Source: Albugo candida (Eukaryota > Oomycota > Peronosporomycetes > Albuginales > Albuginaceae). From it: a stretch of DNA of 64,000 nt. The notes under the pieces were generated by a model. It saw nothing but the letters and a program-made list of their open reading frames with translations. It made no database searches and was not told the origin of the DNA. The stretch is taken from assembly GCA_905220665.1 (NCBI GenBank), contig CAJNAR010000013.1:310001-374000 (forward strand), read 5' to 3'. The translations under genes were made by a program, and so were the position numbers. The stretch's first letter is position 1, and the number at the start of each line of letters is the position of its first letter. Below are positions 45,082-55,414 of this stretch, piece by piece.

Positions 45082-45372
45082 TCATCCGTGTGGTCTTGAT
45101 AGCGGCGGAAGAGTCATAACGCCGTGTGCTGGGATAGGAGCACTTCTGTTAGAAAATGAGACTCCCAACTTGGGCATAGTCTGAGTCTGATTCTGGGCGA
45201 TTTTAGCCTGAGAGATCGTCTGAAGCTTGCATGACCGCCTAAAAGGTTGCTTGTGTGGTGGGGAAGTGATGGATTCTCCGGCATGAGTAAGACGATTTGA
45301 TATGGCGGATACTAAGAGAAAACAAATCACGGCTACTTGAGTTAACAAATGCAAAACGTTGTTTCCCAGCAC
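45082..45372 (-). CDS. Possible small secreted protein (96 aa)
   Basis: The N-terminus (about residues 8-25, LLTQVAVICFLLVSAISN) has the form of a signal peptide. The mature part is short, polar and Pro/Ser/Gln-rich with a single Cys. There is no RXLR, CHXC or crinkler motif. Oomycetes have many small secreted proteins of unknown role, but a chance ORF is possible. Confidence 0.3.
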   Translation of the reverse strand: MLGNNVLHLLTQVAVICFLLVSAISNRLTHAGESITSPPHKQPFRRSCKLQTISQAKIAQNQTQTMPKLGVSFSNRSAPIPAHGVMTLPPLSRPHG

Positions 45373-46286
45373 TTTGGCATATCAACTGATAGAGCTGTGA
45401 TGGGCGATGTATGCGAATACGACTGTGATGGAATAGAGCTATACGTCTTGGAGTGGTTGTTTGTTTTAAGATTTGGCAAAGTACGTGTAGGAGCTGATTT
45501 AGGAGATTGTCGGTGGTAAGCTTGTGGGAAAGCTTACGTTAAAATGAATTAGCTAGAAAGGATTTTGTGTTTATATAAAGACAAAGATTATACCGGATAA
45601 GATCCTGCAGAATTGGATGTTGTATCACGGTTTCCTTGTTGATACAGTTCAGAGTATCTTGAAAATCATGGAGCTCTTGTGGTGGTGTCCTAAAAATTTG
45701 CGGAAGCTATACGAACCGCCACATGTTTGTTTTGTACTGGAGGTTTTGCGTCCACTTTTGACTATTTATACAATTGGCAGATTTGAAGAGGTGAAAAGTG
45801 TAAATATTTCGATTTTGAGTCATGTACTTGCATACTTCATTAAGAAATCGAATGCATGCATGATTTTTCATGATCTCGATGTTGATACGCTTAACGTAGG
45901 CAATAATACACTCAAAATGATCAGACTGCAAATACAAAAAATTATTCTATTCTTACTTATTTAGAATTCATTTTCAATCTAGTCACGTGATATTACCATA
46001 TCAAGCACATATACCTATGTATCGCTACTGTTTATCAAGGTGATATTGTACCGGTGAATCCTCGGTAGGTACTTTACCTGCGATAAGGTAGATTGCAGCA
46101 TAAAATTTAGAGAATCGTTATTCAGCACTCAGCCTCCATAAATCAATGGCAATTGTGGCTTCTGATTGGTTTAAGCAAATACAACAGAATAAATTAAGGT
46201 CCGGTATAGCCACACCCTTAACTTAACTGAGAAAACCCGTTATCGTTACACCCCCAAAATATGCAAAATAAATGGTAACCGGTATC
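45373..46286. other. Intergenic, with an unrecognised 115-codon ORF
   Basis: The plus-strand ORF 45617-45964 (VLRPLLTIYTI ... VKSVNISILSHVLAYFIKK) vaguely recalls the middle part of hAT transposases. The similarity is too weak to name. The rest is AT-rich without features. Confidence 0.3.
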
Positions 46287-48094
46287 AGCACACTACGGCT
46301 GCAAATGTATCTAGACCCACTGGATCAGGATCTTTTTTTTCAGATCCAGATCCACCAAGACCTCATAAAAATACATTCAATTGAAATATGAGTCTATGAT
46401 ATTGTCAAGTAGTTCTCCCTTAGTTGGAAAAGTATTTTTTTTATTACCAGTCTCTGAGCTTGATCTACTTAAATGGTAACTAGGACTAGTTTTTTTGGAC
46501 ATGAGCCAATTTTTTGTGCAGATCAAAGCTTCTACTGTGGAGGGGGGGGCTAAGCGAAGATCTAAAATCACTCAGGATTCGTCCTCCAGAGCTGAAAGCT
46601 TGCTCAGAGGCAACTGATGTTGCAGGAATTGCCATGACGTCAACAGCAATTCGAGACAATAGAAGAAACTTTTCGTGGTTTGATTTCCACCACTCTAGTA
46701 TAGAAAGATCATCTTGAAAAGGGTAAGTAGGCTCTTCCTGGTATATCTCGAATTCCGACTTTGTTTGCTTCTGGCTGGTATTTTGAGAGACTTTCAGAAA
46801 GTTTGCAAATCCTGCTTGCTCACTGAAGGTAGCCTCAATAATATTTGCAACAGATGAAGAAGATTTGAGTTGCGAGATAGAGTTACTTGGTCTGAATTCA
46901 CCAGGTTTGTATTGTCGAGGAATGCTAGAAAAGTAAAAGTGGTGTAATTAGCCTTTGTTTTGAGCAGGTAAAAAGTATATCCAAAAGTTACCTTGATTCC
47001 ATGCCTGTCATCTATCCAATGCAGACACTGCATCAACTTGTTCAAAAACATATGAAAGTATCTCATCTTGTAACGAGGATCAAGGATAGTGGCAAAAGCA
47101 AAGATTTCCATCTGAGGGCTGACTTCTTCCATGCTCCAAAATTTTTTCAATTTTGTCTCCATAGATTGGCTTATACTCCTGATGAAATCCCACTTTATGT
47201 TAGACCGAAACTGAAAAGCAATTGTGAAATACAAATAAAGAATACCCCTATGATTGACTGTTTACCGTCTCAAAGATTCCTTCGGAAGCATTCATCCCGT
47301 CATGGACTATCAAAATCAAGATGTGTGCAATGCACTTTCCATGAAAGTATTTGGGTTCTTGGATTTTTACGTCTGGATGTTTAATAATACGGCCAACCGC
47401 CACCTCGTTTGATGAAGCATTATCAAAGGTGAGGGTCATCATCTTGGAGTTGCTGCCAAATTCATCCACCACTCCCAGGAAATCTATAGATATATCTTTG
47501 CCAGTGTGTCCTTCAAATTACGAAAGCTAATTATCTGTTTGCAGAACTTGTATCCTGTAGTGATCCATTGTGCAGTCACTGCCATGTAGTTAATGTTTTG
47601 ATTAGAAGTCCAAATATCTGAGGTAAATGATATCCTAGAATTGGAGGCCACAATGTCAGCCATAATTTCCGCTTTCATCTTTTGGAGTTGAGTCAAAATC
47701 TTGGATTTGACAGTTATTCTGATGATAGCTTTGAAGTTTGGCTGAACAGTTTCCATCAAGATGCGGAATCCAGGAAGTTCCGCATAAGATAACGTCAACT
47801 CATGAAGAATATCATTTCGATTAGCTTCTCGTAGGCAACGTTCTGATCATATTTCCAAATTGCCTGGGAAGGTTTTGCGAGACTTAAATCTGTTCGGGTT
47901 TTCCCTTTGGTGTCCGCCTTATGCTTTTTGTAGTGCTTTATGATAGTAGATGTTCCCGTTTTGAAGCTCAGGACAGCAGAGAATTTGTTGCACTTGGCTT
48001 TCAGATCCCCCTCGGGAGATTTATACTCCTCGAAATCTTCCCAGACAGCCGAGAAGTGGCCCCGCTTTAGCATTTCCTGGTTGGCAGTTTTGAC
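46287..48094 (-). mobile_element. hAT DNA transposon, decayed, 5' side cut by a copia LTR
   Basis: The transposase remnant occupies most of the interval. The lower end (about 46287-46370) is rich in ggatc/agatcc motifs (tggatcaggatc, agatccagatccacc), as in the subterminal regions of many hAT elements, so a terminus probably lies near 46287. The other end is not seen because the copia LTR begins at 48095. Confidence 0.6.
46377..48094 (-). pseudogene. hAT transposase with BED-like N-terminus
   Basis: Blocks in order: a BED-like region (SAVWEDFE ... KAKCNKF ... IIKHYKKHK, with the second zinc Cys replaced by Phe), the RNase H-fold core (SRISFTSDIWTSNQNINYMA; LTFDNASSNEVAV; CIAHILILIVHDG), LDPRYKM, and the hAT dimerisation domain (EWWKSNHEKF, IPATSVASEQAFSSGGR, SPPSTVEALICTKNWL). 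A 67-nt intron (46925-46991, gtaact...ttctag) separates the last two. The frame is broken near 47800 and between 47484 and 47472, so it is inactive, yet the dimerisation exon is intact. Related to plant and protist Ac-like hATs. Confidence 0.75.
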
Positions 48095-48268
48095 CACTAG
48101 ATAAAACTTATAAAGTAAGGTATATTAAATGTAGGGGTTCCTTGGTTCAATTCACTAGCTAGTCTAAGCCTTCTCGTACTAGACGTCCACAGCCACTAAT
48201 TTATTGTCCAATAGCTGAAAGTTGATTAGCCTGATGTGTTCCACAGTGGTTCAGGGACATCAGCTTCA
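48095..48268 (-). repeat. 3' LTR of the copia element
   Basis: Matches 52361-52537 over its length with scattered differences. The adjoining ccccagggggagta (minus strand, about 48270-48283) is the polypurine tract. Confidence 0.75.
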
Positions 48269-48369
48269 ATACTCCCCCTGGGGACGATACATTCTTGATG
48301 TTGGACTTAATCAGAAGTTGCTCAAATTTCGTGGTCAGAAAATCAGCTAGCTGAAACTTGGTGTCAATC

Positions 48370-49145
48370 TTATGAAGCTTGATCTTTTTGGCTTTTTTTT
48401 ATTTGCTCACGGATAAAATGGTACCATATGTCGATATTCTTCGCTCGACTCTGGTATCCATGGTTCTTGGCAATTGCAATTGCACTTTGGTTGTCTTCAT
48501 GAATAAACACTGAATCATTGATCCTCACTTTTAACTCTGATAATAGACTTTTGACCCACATGACTCCATGACTTCCTGTATGCATAACGAGATAGCAAAG
48601 TACTCAGCTTCGGCTGTGCTGAGAGCCACACTCTGCTGTGGTTTTGATTTGAATATCACTGGAGAGTTTTTTTTCATCACCATTATACCGGAGGTTGATA
48701 TACTTGTCTCCTTGTCGCTTGCCCAATCCACATCACTGTAAGCACTGACTTCGATATTTCCTGGCTTAATCCCATAACATATGCCTTTCATTGCGGTTGA
48801 TTTTAAGTAACGAAAAACGCGGATTGCTGCATTCCAGTGTTGTTCACGTGGTTGCTCCAGGTATCGACTGAGCTGACAAAACGTAAAAGAAATATCTGGT
48901 CTTGTGCCGGTTTCGCTGTACAGAAGATAGCCGACAAGTGAGCGATATGCTCGGTTTTCCATTCTCAAATCTTCAAATTTCCGATTTAGACCCGGAACAT
49001 TTGGATTATACACTGGTCTCGAGTTTACTTGGTTGAACTTCTCGACCATACTCCGTATGCAAGCTCCTTGACTGATCTTCATTTGTCGCAACTCTTGTTT
49101 GTATTTCACTTTAAAAACCAAGGATAAATCGCACCTTTCCCACAA
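48370..49145 (-). pseudogene. copia RNase H region
   Basis: Carries YRSLVGYLLYSETGTRPDIS, YSDVDWASDKETS, SVALSTAEAEYFAIS and, after a frame break at about 48560, HEDNQSAIAIAKN and YHFIREQI. These are the standard copia RNase H blocks. Confidence 0.8.
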
Positions 49146-49179
49146 CCTTTAGACACAAGTGACTCAAAAGTTCGTTGCA

Positions 49180-49750
49180 ACTTTCTTTATCGAGTCGATG
49201 GTTTCGGCTCCTATCAGCATGTCATCGACATATAATGTGACTTGGAATCTTTGCGCAAAAACATACATGAGTCTGATAGACACTTTGTAAACCCCATCTG
49301 AGCAAATACAGTTGATATTGACTTGAACAAAGTCACAGCTGCTTGTTTAAGTCCATATAGACTTTGATTAAGCTTGAAAATTTGGTTTGATTGCTTTCAA
49401 CACCTTGAGGTGGATAGATGAACACATCTTCTTCCAGATAACCGTTAAGAAAGGCCGTATCAGCATCATACTGATGAATAGTAGGCCCTTGATGGCAGCA
49501 AGCTGCCAGGAAAATACGAATTGAGTTTAAATTCGCGACTGAGGAGTACGTCTCTGTGTAATCAACACCATAAGTTTGTCGATATACGAGTGCCACCAAT
49601 CTTGCCTTAAACCGCTAAACTTCACCATATTAATTTCGTTTAATTGTGAAGACCCATTTGGTTCCAATCGCCTTTTTGTCAGGCTTCTTTGTTACGACCG
49701 TTCAAGTTTGCTTTTCTTTCAGTGATAGAAGATCGTCCTGGATTGCAGTA
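49180..49750 (-). pseudogene. copia reverse transcriptase region
   Basis: YRQTYGVDYTETYSSVA and HQYDADTAFLNGYLEEDVFI are hallmark RVT_2 blocks with the first catalytic Asp. The YVDD-type region near 49205-49230 (ATLYVDDMLIG on the minus strand) is in a different frame. Inactive. Confidence 0.75.
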
Positions 49751-50449
49751 TACCATGATTTCGATTGAGGTGACTCCAGGCCTCTTGATAGGATAATGGA
49801 GCTGCTATTGCCGCATTCCCTTGTTCGTATTCGATAGGATAACTTTTGGGTGGACGGTTCATGGTATCAAAATTTGTTACTGGAACGATTTGAAGTAGAC
49901 GCTTCCACTGTTACTGATACTTGAAACAATTGATTTTGTGAAAATGCCAGAGGGAGATCGTGCCCAATTTGAGGGTTTCCAGAAACCGGGAACTTTCGAA
50001 ATTATCCAGTCTCCCTTTGGGCACAATGGTGTGAATAGTGCTAAAATCGTCTTCCGCTGAATCCATATCGACGTTGGGAGATGTCTGGTAAGCATCAAAG
50101 AGCGCTGCTCTGAGTCGAATACCTCGTCAAATCTTCGTGTGCATTTGTTGAATCTTCAGTCGGATCTACATCCATGCTCTCGACAAGCAAATTTCTCCTG
50201 ATCGTTATTTGTTCGCTTACTTCGTCACATTGACAATCACTTCGATTTTGCCCGGATGATTTATCTCCAATAATAACCTGAACATATTTTGTCTCGGCTA
50301 ATTCTTGAAATTGCGCTGAACGAGTAATCTCAATTTTCAGCGACTCCAAATTTCATGCGCGGAATCCTTTCATATTGTCCGAACATGCGAGGAACATACA
50401 TTTGACCGCCTTCTTATCCAACTTCATCCGTCTTGATTTCTCAATATGA

Positions 50450-51279
50450 GCAAAACCTCGTCACCAAATACGCGTAAATAAGTAAGACTTTCCTTGCTCC
50501 CAAAACACATCTTGTATGGTGTCTTGTCTGGGTAGGCGGCACATGGAACTCGATTTGTGATGTAAACTGTGGTTTACATGGCTTCAGCCACCACTTCTTC
50601 TCTATCTGCATGTGATTCATGATGGATCTCGCACGTTTCGTAATGGTACGATTTATTCGTTCAGCCAGTCCATTTTGCTGTGGTGAATACGGAACTGTTG
50701 TTTTGTGTATAATACTGGCACTTTTACAAATATTCGCAAATCAATTGTTGATAAATTCGCCACCATTGGCGGTTCAAATACACTTAATTTCGAATTCGGT
50801 TGGTTTCCCATCATTGCTTTGAAATCGAGGAACCGATTGATCACTTCAGATTTGTGTTGAATGAAAGATGACACTACATACCTAGAGTAATCATCAATGA
50901 AAGTTACCATAAATCTTGCTCCACCTTGATTTCGTTTCCATTGGTCCCATTACGTCACTATGTATAAGTTGAAGAACGGACTTGCTTTTTACTTGACCAT
51001 AGCGTGACTTTGGGAACGGGTGAACAAAAGATCTCCCATTGATACATCCTTCACAAATGAATTCTTCGTCTCTTTCTCGTTTTGACATCGACTTCATCTT
51101 GAAATCATCAACGCAGTGCTGCAAAGCTTCAATTTTCTTGGTAAGTAAATGTTCCAATCGGGCATGCCATACACTGGAACTTGATAATTGTTGATCATAT
51201 TCCTCGTACCGGAAGTTCCAGCAAGTGCTAATTCATTTACAGCAAACTCTATCACATAAACCTTCCCCTTTTTTGTCAC
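50450..51279 (-). pseudogene. copia integrase region
   Basis: An HHCC-like start is disturbed. CEGCINGRSFVHPFPKS leads to LIHSDVMGPMETKS, then in another frame FIDDYSRYVVSSFIQHKSEV. The region ending HHSKMDWLNE corresponds to the usual P-Q-Q-N-G-x-x-E-R block. Frameshifts occur at about 50900 and 51160. Confidence 0.75.
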
Positions 51280-51284
51280 CTGAG

Positions 51285-51599
51285 TTACAACTCATTCATT
51301 GTCTCTGATTTGACATCTTCCTCTTCCAAAAGAAAATCAAATCCTTTTTCTGCTAATGCTGGGATAAATAGCAATCGGCGATCCAAATCTGGTACAAATA
51401 GTACATATTCAATCCGAATTGGAGTTTTGTTCTTCAGAATAACTGGAGCTGTACCAATGCCTTCTGCCGAAACGTTGCTTCCATTGTCAATAAAGACATA
51501 CGTGTTGTTCTTGAGTGGTCGGATTTCATTGAACTCCTCTTCAAATGGGCACATATGGCTGCTTGCTCCACTATCGCTAACCTTCAGCGATGTCTTCAC
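51285..51599 (-). pseudogene. copia protease region
   Basis: Contains the aspartic-protease motif DSGASSHM near its start and the typical VLFVPDLDRRLLFIPALAEK block. The frame is open here but isolated from its neighbours. Confidence 0.8.
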
Positions 51600-52310
51600 A
51601 AACTATAAATGCTTGTTCATTGTACTGTTTGTTGTGTTTAACCTTCTTCCAACAGTCTGCCTTTTCATGTCCACTTTTGCTACAGTAACATTTTTTTCCG
51701 GATTTGTAAGGCTTCTGAAGAAATTTTCTTTCGTCGAATCTTTCCGACCTCTTCATTGTTTTTAGAGTAAATTCTCCTGTCTTTTTTACCAATAGTGCAT
51801 ACTCTCGATGCAGCATTTCCTTTGCTTGAAAAAGATCCATCCCTTGTAAATTTTCAATGATTTTGATTATCGGATCGTACTCATTCGAGAGACTACCAAG
51901 CAATATTACTAATTGCTCATCCATATTAATCACATCCCCACAAGCTTGCATCGAAAGGCATAATTCATCAAATTTCATGAAATGTTCCATAATATTCTGA
52001 CTCTTTTCCATTCGGAATTCATGAAGTCTTCGCTGGTTTCGTACTCTGTTGTTTATACTATTTCAAAGGTAAAAATGCTTTAAAATCCCCCATAATTGAG
52101 AGGTTGTACAAGCGCCTCTGACCATTGCCTGGAGACTCGGGCTGATTGACATTGAAATGATTGCGAAGACTTGAAAGTCGTTGACTTTCCAGATTTCCAA
52201 AGCTGCAGGATCTTCGCTGAATGATTCCGACTTGTCAGTATGATGCAGCAAAGCCTTCTACATCAGCTTCATACGCGCGTTGAACTCCCATCTAAAGTAA
52301 TTGTCCTCAC
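51577..52310 (-). pseudogene. copia gag (UBN2-type) region
   Basis: Gag blocks include LWGILKHFY, then MEKSQNIMEHFMKFDELC, EQLVILLGSLSNEYDPII, and a zinc knuckle CYCSKSGHEKADC. The knuckle has one residue instead of two between the first cysteines (C-x-C-x4-H-x4-C), suggesting decay. A frame break lies near 52030-52060. Confidence 0.75.
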
Positions 52311-52340
52311 CGAGGAGTTCGTCGACCGCGTTCTGAGCAC

Positions 52341-52357
52341 TTGGGCCCATAACCTTT
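52341..52357 (-). other. Primer-binding site, half-tRNA initiator Met type
   Basis: On the minus strand aaggttatgggcccaag follows the 5' LTR almost directly. ggttatgggccca is complementary to the anticodon arm of initiator tRNA-Met, as in Drosophila copia. Confidence 0.65.
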
Positions 52358-52360
52358 TGC

Positions 52361-52537
52361 GCACTTTAGATAAAATTTGGAAAGTAAGATATATTAAATG
52401 TAGGAGGTCCTTAGTTCACTTTACTAGATAGTCTAAGCCTTCTCGTACTAGACGCCTACAGCCACTAATTCATTGTCCGATAGCTAAACGTTGATTATCC
52501 TGATGTGTTCCTCACTGGTTCAGGGAAATCAGCTTCA
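52361..52537 (-). repeat. 5' LTR of the copia element
   Basis: Homologous to 48095-48268 and to the remnant at 37191-37296. Confidence 0.75.
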
Positions 52538-52949
52538 ACAACATTATCGTCTTCTTTATGTGTCACAAACTGGTTTTATGCGAGCATACCGATGATTTGA
52601 TGAAACTCCCTGACAAGAATGATCACTGGAAATTGGTCCGATTGGATAGACTTCTGCTTTTTTTGAAAATTTTTGTAATCGTAGTAAAAAGATGTGATCA
52701 CTCTTGCTCTACCAGGTCAATTAAGTGTCCGCTATACGCCCCACAAGATCATCTACATTTATCCGAGGGACATTATGCGTTCTAAACGAGTGTGAGCGTC
52801 TCAGCGGGGAGATAAAGAGATTGTGTACTAGACCCAAACATTCCGCAAATGGAAATCACACCATCCTTTCCCTTGATTATTAGTTTTTTGTAGCTATTTT
52901 CTTTCCTTTGCTCAGAAAGAAAGATATTCTACTAGACTTCAATTTGTTT
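52538..52949. other. Intergenic between copia and the satellite edge
   Basis: About 410 bases; no feature recognised. Confidence 0.4.
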
Positions 52950-53465
52950 CGTGTTGACTTTATTCTCAAAGAATCGGTCTTGCGTAGATTTGACACACAA
53001 ATGTTTTATCTCTTACTATATGCATTCCAGGCGATTGAATAAAAACTTTCATTTAGATCGTTTTGTGCGGTTGGGCGTAACTCGTATATTTCTGTAGCCG
53101 ACAGAAGTTTCGTAAACTTCTTATCAGAAAAGACATTTCTGACTATGTCCCACAAAACTTTGTAAGCTCAATATGTCGAATCATCTCCTTCGCAAGCACA
53201 CGCAATAGATCAAAGGATCATGCGGTACCCAGAAACCGTTTCAGAACTGACATGGACTTTGCTTAATTAATAAATATCACTAATCTCACGCCATATTGTC
53301 ACGTAGGAAATTGATAAACGTTGGCTTACGTTTTGCACAGAATCCACTCTACCATCCGTTTAGATGAGATGTTGAGCTTTTTACTACATGTACTAGGCAT
53401 GCAATGGAATTTTTTGTTTCAGAAAGTTTTGTGATCTCGGGTGTGACTAGTATATCTTGCAATCA
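52950..53465. repeat. Strongly diverged satellite monomers at the array edge
   Basis: Two landmark motifs related to tgtgactcgtat lie at about 53085 (cgtaactcgtatat) and 53442 (tgtgactagtatat), 357 bases apart, close to the 369-bp monomer. Between them cttatcagaaaagacatttctgac, the ccattccagaactgacat-like segment and the tacatg...aggcatg segment follow the satellite order. Identity to the main array is much lower than inside it. Confidence 0.7.
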
Positions 53466-54265
53466 ACTTCATGCTCTGGGAAGGTGTTGTTCTGGTAGTG
53501 AGAGTTTGGAGCAACCTTTTCGTAGCATGCTTCAAGGTTTGACTCTCAGACCACCAAGTTAACATCTGCCGACGATACTAATTCTGTGCAACGCCTTCAA
53601 GCTGTTGACCAAGAACATCAACCTTGACGTCTTCAGACCACACAAAACCACAGGAACGCTCGAAGAAACCAACTTGTCACACAAACTCTTTGCCCCATTC
53701 AAGGAACCCACTCCGAAGTTTTGGTACAGTTCTTTTCCGTCTAAAAGATGCAGCGACAATTTCGTTGGCGACCATCTAGTCCGCACCTGCCCAGGTGATA
53801 ATAACCAGGACCCGGTATACGCATACCTTGGTTCAAGCTGCCTATGAAGGCCAGCACAGGTCTCTGTCCCATTTCACAGCTGCCATCCGCCTGGGCCAGT
53901 GCATAAATCATATCCCCAGCATAAGCTGCTTGCCGACATCCTACTTTGGTTCCCGACTAAGCATCCGGCGAGCGTTTGGGAGGAGGGGATTACTTCAACG
54001 TTTGGAGGTTGATAAGTGACCCTTGTCCCAAAACACAACCGAAAGTTCTCAACTCCGCAGAGTCCTCGTGATGTTGGCTGGCTAGCCGGCTCACGAGGAT
54101 TCAATCCTACACATCCGCTCCGACACGTCACCACGCATGGCGAGCATTTTGTACAGTGACTCCGCGAGCGCTGCCGACCTTGCTTTCAATTGCTGGTAGA
54201 AGTTGTGTCCTGACCATCGACCACCACACTGGGTGAACCTTGTTGACCTGCGCCGCCAGCACATT
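53466..54265 (-). pseudogene. copia gag remnant
   Basis: Includes DGKELYQNFGVGSLNGAKSL and LKTSRLMFLVNSL, shared with the plus-strand gag at about 8890-9020, plus the N-terminal Pro-rich part with CSPC(V)VTCR. Multiple frame changes. Confidence 0.65.
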
Positions 54266-54282
54266 CCTTTGGGCTCATAACC

Positions 54283-54592
54283 CGTTGAATCTATTCAAAA
54301 TGCACTTGTTGCAATAGAGGTCGTAAAAGTTAAATGTGCTCAGCATTAACCTTATTTGTCAGCAGTTTAACATGCACCTGCAACGACACCACAAACTTGA
54401 CTATGTCCCGTTGAACGTGACGTCTGTTTGGTCCCACGCGATAACCATCTCTCCACCTTCCACCTTCCACTTTCCACCTTTCATATTGTCACCAAACAGC
54501 CGATCTGGTGGGGTGGGACTTAACCTGTTCCAGGTCTTCCAATCGGAGCGTAAGCACTTGACGATTTGCAAGCAAACAGTATCGTATAACGG
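54283..54592 (-). repeat. LTR of the truncated copia element
   Basis: Aligns with 8035-8330 and 10146-10423, but contains an extra ccaccttccaccttccac-type polypyrimidine tract at about 54450-54480. Confidence 0.65.
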
Positions 54593-54602
54593 TATTCCCT
54601 AA

Positions 54603-55414
54603 ACCCATCAATAATCTCCGTCGGGCTCGATAAAGCTATGAGAAATTATTTCAAAATGTTTTTTACGGCTGGGTGGACTCGTTTATCTTACAAACCGAGC
54701 GACGTCTCAGACATTCCTTATCAGAAAAGACATTTCTGACGACGTCATCCAAACTTTGTAGTTCAGTACGTGAAATGCTTCCCTTTGTAAGCCAACACAG
54801 TCGATCAAAGAAGAAACAAAAACACCCAACCCATTCCAGAACTGACAAAGACTTTCCGTACTCCATAAAGATAACTAATCCTGGGTCGTATGGTAAGGTA
54901 TGAAATAGATCAACGTTGCATCAGATTTTACACAATATATCTACTCCATTACGTTTTCGTTAATATGAAATGTTAAGTTTCTTACTTCATGCATACAAGG
55001 CCTGCAATATCAACCTTAATTAAAACCACTTTTTGCGCTTGGGTGTGACTCGTATACTCTAGAAACGTACAGAAGGTAGCAAAACTTCTGACCTGAGCAT
55101 ACATTTATGGGTTTGTCACCAAAAACTTAGAAAGTTCAGTATCTCCAATCACCACTTCGTAATCGCACGCAAAAGAGCAAAGACTCGTATTGTTCCCAAA
55201 AATAGTACCAGAACAGACATAAGTTTCAGTTCCTTCATTGATACAAATGATCTAGCGTTGTCTTGGTATATTTAAAAGCAGTAAACGTTGGATCTCTTTC
55301 TTTAGATTAACCCACCCAACCATGACATTTTTATTTGTAAGAATATGCAGTTTGCTACTACATGCTTTTAGGCATAGCATCAGAACTTCAAATCAAAGGA
55401 TTCGTGGATTTAAC
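54603..55414. repeat. Diverged first dimer of the satellite array
   Basis: Monomer-A-like start at about 54673 (ggtggactcgtttatc) and monomer-B start at 55043 (tgtgactcgtatactc), with the next A at 55415. The repeat length (about 741) fits the dimer. Substitutions are frequent compared with the units to the right, so it is the transition between the decayed edge and the uniform array. Confidence 0.85.

Larger units (their letters stand above)
48095..52537 (-). mobile_element. Ty1/copia LTR retrotransposon, full length but decayed
   Basis: 4.4 kb on the minus strand in the copia order: LTR, primer-binding site, gag, protease, integrase, reverse transcriptase, RNase H, polypurine tract, LTR. 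Every coding block contains stops or frameshifts. LTRs are about 175 bp and begin TGAAGCTGAT on the element's own strand. Its 3' LTR abuts the truncated hAT transposase, so it may have inserted into that element. No clean target-site duplication was identified. Confidence 0.85.
53466..54592 (-). mobile_element. Truncated copia element (LTR plus gag) within the satellite edge
   Basis: On the minus strand an LTR (54283-54592) is followed by the half-tRNA-Met primer-binding site (54267-54282) and a frameshifted gag (53466-54265). All are homologous to 8035-9150. The element stops abruptly in gag at 53466 and satellite sequence lies on both sides, so it inserted into, or was captured by, the array edge and lost its 3' part. 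Confidence 0.72.

Noticed and set aside
53795..54019. Plus-strand ORFs over the truncated copia copy
   Set aside because: The homologous gag and LTR read on the minus strand; these are shadows.
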